This document shows, in pieces, positions 25,403 to 34,749 of a stretch of DNA of 64,000 nucleotides. The DNA lies in assembly GCA_964203275.1 (NCBI GenBank), contig CAXNMF010000013.1:46451-110450 (forward strand), read 5' to 3'. The translations under genes and the position numbers were made by a program. This DNA comes from Ga0077527 sp945862135. GTDB lineage: Bacteria; Pseudomonadota; Gammaproteobacteria; Burkholderiales; SG8-41. Within the stretch, counting starts at the first letter, position 1, and each line of letters begins with the position of its first letter. The notes beneath the pieces are model-generated. The model did no database searches, was not told the origin of the DNA, and was given only the letters and a program-made list of their open reading frames with translations.

Positions 25403-25567
25403 ACTGCAGTCCGTGATAGTGCTCACTTGAATGGTGAATTATTAATTTAATGGCAGCAGCCAGGAATTACGTGCTGTGATTTCCGACCCCGGCGTGACTG
25501 GTTTATAGTTCGCAAAAAACGGCCCCGGCCTTGGTCGTGGCTTCCAGAGTTGTGACTGGGGGTGATG

Positions 25568-28252
25568 ATGGGCAAGTCAGTGTCAAATGCACGGGTTGTT
25601 CATCATGGTAGCCAAGCCAAACTTTTGCCCGGCCGGCGCCTCGCCATCGCCGCAGCGGTGGCCTCCTGCTTCGCGGGCACTGTGCTCGCCAATCCCGCCA
25701 ATCCCCGGGTCGTTCACGGCACGGCCAGTTTTGCTCAGGCCGGCAACATCCTCACGGTCACCAACGCCCCGAACACGATCATCAACTGGGGCAGTTTCTC
25801 GATTGCCGCTGGTGAGTTGACGCGGTTTGTGCAGCAGTCCGCGCAGTCTGCCGTGCTCAACCGCGTGATCGGCCAGGATCCCTCGGCCATCCTCGGCGCG
25901 CTGCAATCCAACGGGCGTGTGTTCCTGATCAACCCCAACGGCATCACCTTCGGCGCCGGTGCGCAGATCGATGTCGCCGGGCTGGTGGCCTCGACGCTGA
26001 AGCTCAGCAACGAGGATTTTCTCGCCAATCGCCTCCGCTTCACTGATGGAGCTATTGCGAATAATGTTATTAATCAAGGGGTCATAAACTCTCCGGCCGT
26101 GTACCTCGTGGGTCGGGCAGTGAGCAATGAAGGATTGATCACCAGCCCGCGCGGCGAGATCGTGCTGGCGGCCGGAAACAGTGTCGAACTGGTCAGCCCT
26201 GCCACACCCAATCTGCGCGTGGAAATCGTCGCGCCTGATAACGAAGCGCGCAACCTCGGAACACTCAGCGCCGAAGCCGGACGCATCGGCATCTATGCAG
26301 GGCTGATCCGTCACGAGGGCACGGCCCGCGCCGACACCGCGGTGCTGGAAAACGGTCGCATCGTGCTGAAGGCGACACGGCAGGTCGAACTGGGCGCAGG
26401 CAGCCTGCTGTCGGCTGCGGCGCCTGCCGGTGGTGACGGCGGCTTCATCGAGACCAGTGCGCAGAACGTCAGCGTGGCCGCAACCGCGCGCGTCACCACG
26501 CAGGCCGCCAGCGGCAACACCGGCACCTGGCTCATCGACCCCACCGATTTCACCATCGCCGCCAGCGGCGGCAACATCACCGGCGCAGCGCTCTCCGGCC
26601 AGCTCGGCAGCAACAATGTCGTGCTCGCCACCGATGCCGCGGGCGGCGGCAACGGCGACATTTTCGTCAACGACAGCGTGACCTGGGCGAATGCGAACTC
26701 GCTCACGCTGAACGCGCATCGCCACATCGACTTCAATGGCGGCGGCCTCCTTGATGGTGGCAGCAGCGGCATGATCCAGCTCAATGCCGGCCTTGGCGGC
26801 GCCACCGGCAGCATCGTGGCTCATCCCTCGAACACGGTGCTGCGGGGTGACACCCTGGTTGCGAACGCGCTGACCGGCATCGGCAGTTTGACCGATCCGT
26901 TGCGCACGCAGGTGGCGAAGGCGGGACTGTCGAACAGCCAGGGCGGCGGCATTTATCAACTGAATGAGGGTGCTATCACCGTCGCGGCGCATAGCGTCAA
27001 CGGCGACATCGTCGTACGTACAAAAGACGTTGCGAATGCCACGGGATTCAATAATCCGGGTGGGCAGGCAGGCAGCATGGTCGTTGGCACCGTCGGCATG
27101 CTTGATGGTTTGACTGCAACTGATCCAGGAAGCACGGGTATGGTGGGGAGCATCACCCTGGTTACGGGCAATTCGGGAAACAGCAGCGACGGTGATCCCT
27201 CGCTACCGGGCAATGGGTCGTCGGGTCCTGCAGGAGGCGGTATCAGCATCAATACCCCGGTACAGGCGGCCGGAGATATCACTTTCACCACTGGCGGTGG
27301 AGGACGGGGCGGGGCCGGCTCGAGCAGCGTGGTCTTGGGTAATATTTTTACCGCCGGGGCCGGTGGTGCGGGCGGCAACATTATGCTGAACGCCACGCTG
27401 CTGGCTGGCCGCGACGCGAATCTGACCACCGGAGCCGGCGCTGCCGGCGGCATTTGCAGTTTTTGCACTGAAGGTACGGATGGATCGAGCGGCACGATAA
27501 CCGTAAATGCGGCCATCGGTGCGGGTAATGACATCGGGTTGGTCACCGCGTCCGGGGCCGGTGCAGGCGGTGCAATAGTCGTGAGTGCGGGGATCAGTGC
27601 TGCGAGGGATATGGTTTTCAATGCCGGGTCCGGACTGAATGGCAACATGGGCGGTGCGATCAGCGTGGGCGGCGCGCTGAGCGCGGGACATGATCTTGCA
27701 CTCAGCGCGGGTTCAGGTGCCGGCGGTGCAATCAGCGTAGATGCCGAGATCAGCGCAATGAATGATCTTGTTTTGAGTGCTGGCGGCGCGATCGAGGTGA
27801 ACTTTGCGCTTGATGCAGTGCGAGACCTGTTCCTCAATGGTGGTGGCGCGGTCAACGTGAATGCCGCACTCGATGCGGGGCGCGATCTGTTTCTCAATGC
27901 CGGGTCGGGCAGTGGCGCGATTAACGTGAATGCCGTGCTCAACTCGGGACACGATCTCCTGCTCAGCGCCGGTGGCGGAATCGGCGCAGGCGCGACGGGC
28001 GGTGCGATCAGTGTGAGTGCTGCGCTCGCCGCAGTGAACGATCTCACCCTGAACGCGGGCGCGGGAGGTCAGGCGGTTGAAGGCGATAACGGCGGGGCGG
28101 GAGGTGCGATCAGCGTGGTGGCCCCGCTTAGCGCAGGGCACGATCTCTTGCTCAATGCCGGCGGTGGTGGTGGCGGTGGTGGTGCTTACAAGATGCGAGG
28201 GGGGGCGGCTCTGGCGGCCAAGGCGGGACGGTCAGTGTTGGTGCCACACTGA
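25568..28252 (+). CDS. FhaB-like two-partner secretion exoprotein, 5' part (frame ends early)
   Basis: N-terminal part of a filamentous haemagglutinin-like surface protein. Signal peptide about 1-40 (LAIAAAVASCFAGTVLAN), then a TPS domain (about 45-280) with TNAPNTIINWGSFSIAAGE, ARVFLINPNGITFG-like NPNGI motif and the LASTLKLS-type turn. From about 290 on it is a beta-helix of Gly/Ala-rich repeats such as SAGHDLLLSAG and DAGRDLFLNAG about every 20 residues. The frame is lost at a G7 run (28199-28205); a better protein reading (GGSGGQGGTVSVGATLSAGN) goes on in another frame. No TpsB partner is in the window. Start: ATG at 25568 after GGGGG at 25558. Confidence 0.8.
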   Translation: MGKSVSNARVVHHGSQAKLLPGRRLAIAAAVASCFAGTVLANPANPRVVHGTASFAQAGNILTVTNAPNTIINWGSFSIAAGELTRFVQQSAQSAVLNRVIGQDPSAILGALQSNGRVFLINPNGITFGAGAQIDVAGLVASTLKLSNEDFLANRLRFTDGAIANNVINQGVINSPAVYLVGRAVSNEGLITSPRGEIVLAAGNSVELVSPATPNLRVEIVAPDNEARNLGTLSAEAGRIGIYAGLIRHEGTARADTAVLENGRIVLKATRQVELGAGSLLSAAAPAGGDGGFIETSAQNVSVAATARVTTQAASGNTGTWLIDPTDFTIAASGGNITGAALSGQLGSNNVVLATDAAGGGNGDIFVNDSVTWANANSLTLNAHRHIDFNGGGLLDGGSSGMIQLNAGLGGATGSIVAHPSNTVLRGDTLVANALTGIGSLTDPLRTQVAKAGLSNSQGGGIYQLNEGAITVAAHSVNGDIVVRTKDVANATGFNNPGGQAGSMVVGTVGMLDGLTATDPGSTGMVGSITLVTGNSGNSSDGDPSLPGNGSSGPAGGGISINTPVQAAGDITFTTGGGGRGGAGSSSVVLGNIFTAGAGGAGGNIMLNATLLAGRDANLTTGAGAAGGICSFCTEGTDGSSGTITVNAAIGAGNDIGLVTASGAGAGGAIVVSAGISAARDMVFNAGSGLNGNMGGAISVGGALSAGHDLALSAGSGAGGAISVDAEISAMNDLVLSAGGAIEVNFALDAVRDLFLNGGGAVNVNAALDAGRDLFLNAGSGSGAINVNAVLNSGHDLLLSAGGGIGAGATGGAISVSAALAAVNDLTLNAGAGGQAVEGDNGGAGGAISVVAPLSAGHDLLLNAGGGGGGGGAYKMRGGAALAAKAGRSVLVPH

Positions 28253-28276
28253 GCGCCGGGAATGATTTGCAGATAA

Positions 28277-30466
28277 ATGCGGGGCCGGGCGGTGGAGGCG
28301 GGGTGGCAACGCCAGCTTTGCGGGGGGCAAGGTGGGGCGGGTGGCGCAGTCAACGTGAACGGGATTCTGGGCGCGGGGCGCAATCTGACCATCGGCGCGG
28401 GTTCGGGCGGCGGTGGCGGTGGTGGCGGTGGCGGTGGCGGAATTGGCGGCGTCGTGCAACTGGACAATACCCTGAGTGCGGGTCAGGCCGTGAGCGTTAT
28501 GGCCGGCATCAATGGAACCTTAGCCGCAGGACTGAATGGCGGCAACGGCGGCAGCGGTGGCGGTGGCTACGGAGTTTCATTTGCTGGTACTGCAAACGGT
28601 GGTCAGGGAGGCAGCGCCACGAACGGCGAGGCGGGGGATGGTGCCGGCGCCGGCACCGGGGGCGGCGTCTGCGTTCCGCCTGCTTGTCTGCCGGCCAATC
28701 CTGCGTTCGCCGGCGTCACGCTGGGCGGTACTATCACCGCTAACGGCTCAGGCGATGCGATCCGGGTTATTGCCGGTAATGTCATCAACAATGCTGGTGC
28801 GGGCGCTTTCTCCACCCCCAATGGCCGCTGGCTGGTCTGGAGCAAATCCCCTGTATCCAATCAATTCGGCGGCCTGCAATCGGGCAATGCGGCCCTGTGG
28901 ATGACGGATTTCGACATCGCAACGGGCAGCGTTGTGGCGCCAGGCAACCGGTTCATCTTCCAGGATGCCGCGCCGGTGGGGATGGCTGTGGTGAAAGCCA
29001 ACAACCAGGCCAAGGTTTACGGCGACGCATTCAATCCAGCCGGGTTCACCTGGTCAGCGTTTGCAGCTGATTCAGGCGCCGCTTTCGGCAATGCCTTTAC
29101 CGATCCCGGTTCGGGCACGGTAACCCTGACCGGGACACCGTTGTTGAGCAGCACGGGGGGCGCGGATACTGCCACCCGCACCGGCGGCAACACCGGCGGC
29201 GCGAGCTACGACATCACGGTCGATCTCGGCGGCGTGACCGCACCGGGCTTCACGCTGCAGGGCGTCAACGGCCTGCTGACCATCAACCCTCGAAACGTCT
29301 TGGTCGCCGCGGATGCGAAGAGCCTGATCTACGGTGATGCGGCGCTGCCGCTGACTTTCACCGCTGGCAATCTGGCGAGTTTCGACAGCAACGCGACGGT
29401 CTTCACCGGTGCGCTGTCCCGGGCCGTCGGTGTTAGTTCCACGGCTGGACATGAGAACGTCGGCGCGTACGCCATCGGCCAGGGCACGCTGGCGGCCAAC
29501 ACCAATTACACCCTGGGTTTCACCGGCGCAAACTACACCATAGCCCCGCGCGCGCTGAGTGTTACTGCGACCGGCCAGAACAAGGTCTACGACGGCGGCA
29601 CCACGGCGACCGTCACGCTGGCCGATAACCGGCTGGGCGGAGACAGTTTCAGCATCCAGCACAGCGCCGCGTTCGGCGACAAACACGTGGGCACCGGCAA
29701 GACCGTCAATGTGACGGGCATTGCAGTGTCGGGCACCGATGCGGGCAACTACAGCGCCAATGCCGCAACAACAACCACGGCGGATATCACCGCGCGGGCC
29801 CTCGACGTCAGTTTCGCCGGCGTGAACAGGAGCTACGACGCCACCGCTGCCGCCACGGTCACTACCGCCGACGACCGCATCGCGGGCGATAGCCTCGTCA
29901 TCAACCGCAGCGCGGCGTTTCTGGACAAGGATGTGGGTGCGGGCAAGACGGTGAATGTGACCGGCGTGTCGCTGTCGGGTGCGGATGCCGGCAATTACAC
30001 CGTCTCCGGCTCGGGCAATACCACTGCGGACATCACTCCGGCGCTGCTGACGGTTCGAGCCGAAGATAAATCGCGGTTGATCAACCAACCCAATCCGCCG
30101 TTGTCGAGCACAATTTCGGGCTTTGTCGGCGGCGAGGGGCCGGGCGTGTTGTCCGGCACTCTGACGCTGGTGACATCCGCGACGGCGGGCTCTTCCGCGG
30201 GGAATTATCCGATCACGGTTACGCCCAATGCGTTTTCTGCACCGAACTACACCGTCCAGTTCGTTGACGGTTCACTGCAGGTGAAACCGCTGGATCCGCC
30301 CGCAGATGCAATGAACAGCCTGATTATCGCCACCGAGAATCCTATGGCGCCGGACATCGGCATGTCGGTCTTCGTGTTTCAGGCACCCAGTGCCAGTGGC
30401 GAGTTGGCTACTGGCGTGACGACCGAATGTAAGGCCGTCAGTCCAGGATTGGAATTCTGTTTCTGA
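28277..30466 (+). CDS. FhaB-like exoprotein, 3' part with MBG and YDG domains
   Basis: Continuation of the gene from 25568. The real reading from about 28330 (GGQGGAGGAVNVNGILGAG) is in the same frame as the first part, but two other frames are needed between 28205 and 28327. After the repeats come a linker with CVPPACLPANPAFAGVTLGG, an MBG-like module (VVKANNQAKVYGDAFNPAG), another (VLVAADAKSLIYGDAALPL), two YDG repeats (TGQNKVYDGGTTATVTLAD and GVNRSYDATAAATVTTADD) with matching AGNYS/AGNYT ends, and a last MBG-like module. About 1,635 aa if all three shifts are repaired. The ATG at 28277 is unlikely to be a real start. Confidence 0.75.
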   Translation: MRGRAVEAGWQRQLCGGQGGAGGAVNVNGILGAGRNLTIGAGSGGGGGGGGGGGGIGGVVQLDNTLSAGQAVSVMAGINGTLAAGLNGGNGGSGGGGYGVSFAGTANGGQGGSATNGEAGDGAGAGTGGGVCVPPACLPANPAFAGVTLGGTITANGSGDAIRVIAGNVINNAGAGAFSTPNGRWLVWSKSPVSNQFGGLQSGNAALWMTDFDIATGSVVAPGNRFIFQDAAPVGMAVVKANNQAKVYGDAFNPAGFTWSAFAADSGAAFGNAFTDPGSGTVTLTGTPLLSSTGGADTATRTGGNTGGASYDITVDLGGVTAPGFTLQGVNGLLTINPRNVLVAADAKSLIYGDAALPLTFTAGNLASFDSNATVFTGALSRAVGVSSTAGHENVGAYAIGQGTLAANTNYTLGFTGANYTIAPRALSVTATGQNKVYDGGTTATVTLADNRLGGDSFSIQHSAAFGDKHVGTGKTVNVTGIAVSGTDAGNYSANAATTTTADITARALDVSFAGVNRSYDATAAATVTTADDRIAGDSLVINRSAAFLDKDVGAGKTVNVTGVSLSGADAGNYTVSGSGNTTADITPALLTVRAEDKSRLINQPNPPLSSTISGFVGGEGPGVLSGTLTLVTSATAGSSAGNYPITVTPNAFSAPNYTVQFVDGSLQVKPLDPPADAMNSLIIATENPMAPDIGMSVFVFQAPSASGELATGVTTECKAVSPGLEFCF

Positions 30467-30482
30467 GAGTTTCCGCACTCAG

Positions 30483-30800
30483 TTAATTCGGACGTTCGCT
30501 GCCGCATCGCCAGCAGGAGGTGAACTGGCCTTCGCAGGATTCCCCACAACCCGGACACTGCCAGCGTTCGCCGACGGCGGCCGCGGCAACTCTGCCGTCG
30601 AGGAAATCCCTCAGCAAGCGATCCGCTTCATCCAATTGACGGTCATCGGTTACCCATACGGCGCAGGCGTCGACCGGCAGTTCGCCGAACCCGCCGGCCA
30701 GCCATTCGCCACGTACCACTGCTGCAATGCCGCATGACTCCAGCAGGCCGCAGATCAGGTGGGCTTCTGCGGCGTGACGCGCGTTATGGATGCGTTTCAT
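30483..30800 (-). CDS. DUF2007 domain protein with C-terminal zinc ribbon
   Basis: 105 aa. The N-terminal half (MKRIHNARHAAEAHLICGLLESCGI...VVRGEWLAGGFGELP) is the DUF2007 fold, a small PII-like ferredoxin-like domain; the C-terminus is a zinc ribbon with CPGCG (about 82) and CWRCG (about 96). The start at 30800 is the family-typical MKRIHNA; the frame is open upstream to 31019. Converges with the exoprotein gene, gap 16 nt. Function unknown, perhaps signal sensing. Confidence 0.8.
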   Translation of the reverse strand: MKRIHNARHAAEAHLICGLLESCGIAAVVRGEWLAGGFGELPVDACAVWVTDDRQLDEADRLLRDFLDGRVAAAAVGERWQCPGCGESCEGQFTSCWRCGSERPN

Positions 30801-30916
30801 AGTGTCTTCAAGACTAGGGGATGCCTCCTTTCGGTGCAAGCCGGCATTGCAGGGGTAGGAGCACCGCGGTCGGGCTGGTAACATCGGGCGCTTGTACAAC
30901 GTGAGGGGATAACCAA

Positions 30917-31618
30917 ATGGCGGTATTGCGCTTGCTGAGTGCCGGTGCGGCTCAGGCGGTCTGTGAAGAGGTGATTGCTGCATTCGAGCGCGAAACGGGA
31001 CATCGCGTCGAGGCTGCATACGGCGCGGTCGGCGCGATGAAGGCGCGCATGGTTGGCGGCGAAGCGGTTGATGCGATCATCCTCAGTGCGCAGTTGATCC
31101 AGGATCTGGTGTCTGCCGGCATGGTGGCCATTTCATCGGTCAAGGACATCGGCAAAGTCGGCACCGGTGTTGCAGTGCGTGCCGGCACACCCTTGCCGGA
31201 GGTGCGCACGCGCGAGGCGCTGCGCGCCAACATTCTCGCCGCATCGGTCATCGTATGCCCTGATCCGGCAACGGCTACCGCAGGCAAGATCGTGATGAAA
31301 CTGATGGAGCGCCTCGGCGTGGCCTCGCAGGTTGAGGACCGCATGCAGTTTTTCCCCAATGGCAATGCGGCAATGCACTGGCTGGTGGCAAGCAACGGCA
31401 ATTTCGAACTGGGCATTACCCAGAACACTGAAATCCTGCCGATCAAGGGCGTGACTTTTGTCGGTCCGCTGCCCGATGAATTCCAGATGAAAACCGTATA
31501 TACCGCGGGCGTTGCCGCACTCGGGGCACAGCCCGAACTGGCCCGTGAATTCATACGCCGTCTGACCGCGCCGGAATTCCAGCCGCAGCTGCGTGCTGCA
31601 GGCTACGAGATTGACTGA
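30917..31618 (+). CDS. ModA-like substrate-binding protein without signal peptide
   Basis: 233 aa of the type II periplasmic-binding fold, closest by motif to molybdate-binding ModA relatives: LRLLSAGAAQAVCEEVIAAFERETG at the N-terminus, AYGAVGAMKARMVGGEAVDAIILSA, and a C-terminal AREFIRRLTAPEFQPQLRAAGYE. The chain begins MAVLRLLSAG with no hydrophobic export signal, so as read it stays in the cytoplasm. GAGGGGA lies about 10 nt before the ATG. No ModB/ModC nearby; the next genes are a TTT transporter, separated by 60 nt. Its ligand is unknown; such leaderless relatives are common in betaproteobacteria. Confidence 0.7.
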   Translation: MAVLRLLSAGAAQAVCEEVIAAFERETGHRVEAAYGAVGAMKARMVGGEAVDAIILSAQLIQDLVSAGMVAISSVKDIGKVGTGVAVRAGTPLPEVRTREALRANILAASVIVCPDPATATAGKIVMKLMERLGVASQVEDRMQFFPNGNAAMHWLVASNGNFELGITQNTEILPIKGVTFVGPLPDEFQMKTVYTAGVAALGAQPELAREFIRRLTAPEFQPQLRAAGYEID

Positions 31619-31678
31619 CTCTGCAACAAGCAAACCGCTTCATTGCGGCAACGCTGCTGTATTCCTGGAGGGGAATGT

Positions 31679-32140
31679 GTGACAAAAGCAAAACATTTGA
31701 ACGGCGACCTGATCTCGGGTGTGGCGCTTGCCGCACTCGGCGCCTTTATCATCAGCGAGGCCTGGGCGTGGAATTACATGAGTGAAGAAGGGCCGGGTCC
31801 CGGCTTTTTTCCGCTCTGGTACGGCATTGCAATGGTGGTGCTGTCCTTGATGCTTGTCGTGCGTTCGGCCGTGAAGCCCGGTTCCGCAGAAAAAATTGAC
31901 TGGCCGGGTATCGGGCGCGCACTGATCTCGTGGCTGGCATTCGCAATCGCGGTGGTTTTGCTGAAGCCTTTGGGTTTTCTGCTTTCCTTTGCGCTGCTGA
32001 CGCTGTTCGTGGTTGCGGTCATGTACGGCCGGCCATTAAAAATCGCTATGGCTGCTGCGGTGGGCAACGCCGTTGGATTCTATCTTCTGTTCGTACTGGC
32101 GCTGGATATCAGCCTGCCGGTCGGACCCCTGGGGTTCTGA
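31679..32140 (+). CDS. tctB: Tripartite tricarboxylate transporter small membrane subunit
   Basis: 153 aa, GTG start at 31679 after GGAGGGG (31667-31673, 5-nt spacing). Four predicted TM helices: about 10-30, 42-60, 77-100 and 115-145, with the GPGPGFFPLWYGIAM loop typical of TctB. It works with TctA (next gene, 1-nt gap) and the TctC receptor (33704). Part of the only complete TTT transporter here. Confidence 0.88.
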   Translation: MTKAKHLNGDLISGVALAALGAFIISEAWAWNYMSEEGPGPGFFPLWYGIAMVVLSLMLVVRSAVKPGSAEKIDWPGIGRALISWLAFAIAVVLLKPLGFLLSFALLTLFVVAVMYGRPLKIAMAAAVGNAVGFYLLFVLALDISLPVGPLGF

Positions 32141-32141
32141 C

Positions 32142-33653
32142 ATGGATGTATTGCTCAGTCTGGGACATGGTTTTGCTGTCGCGTTCGAGCCGCTGAATCT
32201 GTTCTGGTGTTTTGTCGGCGTGTTTCTCGGCACCGTGGTCGGCGTCATGCCCGGTCTCGGGCCGGCCGCAACCATCGCGATGCTGCTGCCGCTGACCTTC
32301 AACATGCCGTCCACCAGTGCCGTGATCATGCTCGCCGGCATTTATTACGGCGCCAAATATGGCGGTTCAACAACGGCAATCCTGCTGAACGTGCCGGGCG
32401 AATCGGCGTCTGTGGTGACCTGTCTGGATGGTTACCAGATGGCGCGCAATGGCCGTGCCGGCGCAGCTCTGGGCATTGCCGCGATTTCATCGTTTGTTGC
32501 CGGTACCGTGGGTGTGATCGGATTGATGCTGCTGGCCCCGCCGCTGGCAAAGTTCGCGCTGTCATTCAGTTCGCCGGAATATTTCGCCCTGATGTCGCTG
32601 GGTCTGGCGATGGTCGTGCTGCTGGGCGGGGAGTCGCTGGTCAAGGCGTTGCTGGCGATGCTGGTGGGGCTGTGGATCGCCGGCATGGGCATCGATCTGT
32701 TCAGCGATACTTCGCGGTTTACATTCGGTCACTCCGATCTCCTCGACGGCGTTGATTTTGTGATCGTGGCCATTGGTGTGTTTGCCCTTGGCGAAGTCTT
32801 GGGCAATATGGAAAAGCGCGGTGAAGGTACGCTGTTGCCGGTGCCCAAGGGATTACGCAACCTGCTGCCGACGATGGCGGAACTCAAGGCCTGCCGCTTT
32901 GCGTTTCTGAACGGATCGGTGGTCGGTTTCATCATCGGAGTGTTGCCCGGCGCCGGGTCGACCATCGCATCCTTCATTTCCTACGGCATTGAAAAGGCCG
33001 TTTCAAAACATCCGGAGAAGTTCGGGACCGGCCTGCCTGAAGGCGTTGCAGCACCCGAAGGCGCCAACAATTCGGAGACCGGCGGCGCGCTGGTGCCCTT
33101 GCTGACCCTCGGCATTCCGGGGTCAGGCACGACTGCAATCCTGCTGGCTGCATTCATCCTTTGGGGGCTTCGGCCGGGACCGCTGATGATCCAGGAGAAT
33201 CCGGATCTGTTCTGGGGGCTTGTCGCGAGCATGTACGTGGGCAATATCATGCTGCTGATCCTGAATCTGCCCCTGATCCCGCTGTTTGCACAGATTCTGA
33301 AGATTCGCGAGTATCTGCTCTATCCGATCATCTTCGGCATTTCCCTGGTCGGTGTTTACGCGGTTTCCGGCAGCCTGTTTGACTGTTTCCTGCTCGCCGC
33401 ATTCGGATTGCTCGGCTATGGCATGCGCCGGCTGGATTTCCCGTCTGCGCCACTGATACTCGGCCTGGTGCTCGGTGATTCCATGGAGCGCGCCTTGCGT
33501 CAGTCCTTGATGATGTCGCAGGGGGATCCCTCGATCCTGGTGTCTAGACCGATTTCCGCGGTAATGTTATTTTTTGCCGTCCTGCTGTTGTTCCTGCCGT
33601 TGTTCCGCAAAGTGAATTCCTGGCGCTTGCAGGCGCTCGAAGAAAACGGTTGA
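32142..33653 (+). CDS. tctA: Tripartite tricarboxylate transporter large membrane subunit
   Basis: 503 aa, about 11-12 TM helices. Two pseudo-repeated signatures: GVMPGLGPAATIAMLLPLTF (about 27-46) with YYGAKYGGSTTAILLNVPGE (about 68-87), and GVLPGAGSTIASFISYGIEK (about 267-286) with TLGIPGSGTTAILLAA (about 322-337). These are the hallmark ligand/ion motifs of TctA. It imports a carboxylate delivered by TctC using an ion gradient. The ATG at 32142 follows the tctB stop by one base; the frame is open upstream within tctB. Confidence 0.95.
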   Translation: MDVLLSLGHGFAVAFEPLNLFWCFVGVFLGTVVGVMPGLGPAATIAMLLPLTFNMPSTSAVIMLAGIYYGAKYGGSTTAILLNVPGESASVVTCLDGYQMARNGRAGAALGIAAISSFVAGTVGVIGLMLLAPPLAKFALSFSSPEYFALMSLGLAMVVLLGGESLVKALLAMLVGLWIAGMGIDLFSDTSRFTFGHSDLLDGVDFVIVAIGVFALGEVLGNMEKRGEGTLLPVPKGLRNLLPTMAELKACRFAFLNGSVVGFIIGVLPGAGSTIASFISYGIEKAVSKHPEKFGTGLPEGVAAPEGANNSETGGALVPLLTLGIPGSGTTAILLAAFILWGLRPGPLMIQENPDLFWGLVASMYVGNIMLLILNLPLIPLFAQILKIREYLLYPIIFGISLVGVYAVSGSLFDCFLLAAFGLLGYGMRRLDFPSAPLILGLVLGDSMERALRQSLMMSQGDPSILVSRPISAVMLFFAVLLLFLPLFRKVNSWRLQALEENG

Positions 33654-33703
33654 ACGGGGCATCCCGCGCAACTCATGTTGTTCATAACAAGGAGGAGTTG
33701 AAA

Positions 33704-34678
33704 ATGAAAGTGCGTGCATCAATCCTGTTTGCGGCTTGCGCCGTTGCCCTGGCGGCAGCACCCGCGTGGGCCCAGTTCAAACCCACCAAACCGGTGGAGA
33801 TCATTGTTCATACCGGGCCTGGCGGCGGTGCGGATGTGCTGGCGCGTTTTATTGCGCAGACCATCGAAAAGGAAAACCTCGCGCCGGTGCGTTTCCAGGT
33901 CACTAACAAGACCGGCGGCGGCGGTCTGACGGCGATGGCCTATGTTGCCGAGAAAAAAGGCGATACCCATGCCATCGCGGTGTTTACCGGCAACTGGTTG
34001 ACCAATCCGCTGACACGCGCGGAAGCCAAATTCACGATCAAGGACATGACCCCGGTGTCGCGCCTGGTGCTCGAGCCGGCGCTGATCGCCGTCAAGGCCG
34101 ACTCGCCGTTCAAGACACTGAAGGATTTCCTCGACGAGGCGAAGGCAAAACCGAAGACGCTGAAGCAGTCCGGCGGTTCAACCACCAGCCGCGACAACGT
34201 CGTGCGTCAACTGTTGATGAAAAGCACCGGTGCTGACTGGGCTTACATTTCCTTTCCGGGCGGCGGCGAGCGTATTGCTGCGCTGCTGGGTGGTCATGTC
34301 AACATGATGGTGATCGAGCCGCAGGAAGCGGGTGAACACATCAAGGCCGGCAATATGCGCGTGATTGCGCAGGTTTCGGATGCACGCCTCAGCGGCTATC
34401 CAAATGTACCGACGATCAAGGAAGCGGGTTACAACATTCCCAATGTGCCGCAGGTGCGCGGCATTGTGATGCCGCCCGGCGTTGCCCCGGAAGTTGTTGC
34501 CTACTACGAGGATCTGTTCCTGCGTCTTTCGAAAACCCCGACCTGGCGCAAATACCTGGACGAACAGCAGTTCGTCGATGGCTACCAGAAGTCGGCTGAT
34601 CTGGCGAAATTCTTCGACAGCTTTAGCGATCAGATGCGCGTGATCCTGAAAGAGGCCGGCGCGAAAGTCGTTCGCTGA
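33704..34678 (+). CDS. tctC: Tripartite tricarboxylate transporter receptor (Bug/TctC)
   Basis: 324 aa receptor in operon with tctBA. Signal peptide about 1-24 (ALAAAPAWA|Q). FKPTKPVEIIVHTGPGGGADV is the first strand and ligand loop, and AYISFPGGGERIAALLGGHVNMM the second hinge. GGAGGAG at 33691-33697 sets the ATG at 33704. The transcript ends at the strong terminator at 34705. Confidence 0.93.
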   Translation: MKVRASILFAACAVALAAAPAWAQFKPTKPVEIIVHTGPGGGADVLARFIAQTIEKENLAPVRFQVTNKTGGGGLTAMAYVAEKKGDTHAIAVFTGNWLTNPLTRAEAKFTIKDMTPVSRLVLEPALIAVKADSPFKTLKDFLDEAKAKPKTLKQSGGSTTSRDNVVRQLLMKSTGADWAYISFPGGGERIAALLGGHVNMMVIEPQEAGEHIKAGNMRVIAQVSDARLSGYPNVPTIKEAGYNIPNVPQVRGIVMPPGVAPEVVAYYEDLFLRLSKTPTWRKYLDEQQFVDGYQKSADLAKFFDSFSDQMRVILKEAGAKVVR

Positions 34679-34704
34679 TCGGTCTGGGATCGAAGTAAAT
34701 ATAC

Positions 34705-34729
34705 CGGGGGTGCAAACCCCCGTTTTTTT
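34705..34729 (+). terminator. Rho-independent terminator after tctBAC
   Basis: CGGGGGT (34705-34711), GCAA tetraloop, ACCCCCG (34716-34722), then seven T. Confidence 0.93.
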
Positions 34730-34749
34730 GACCTGTCGTGGATTAAGCA

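Noticed and set aside
25568..30466. CRISPR-like periodicity in the exoprotein repeats
   Set aside because: The repeats are protein-level beta-helix repeats with varied DNA; no conserved spacer-repeat layout.
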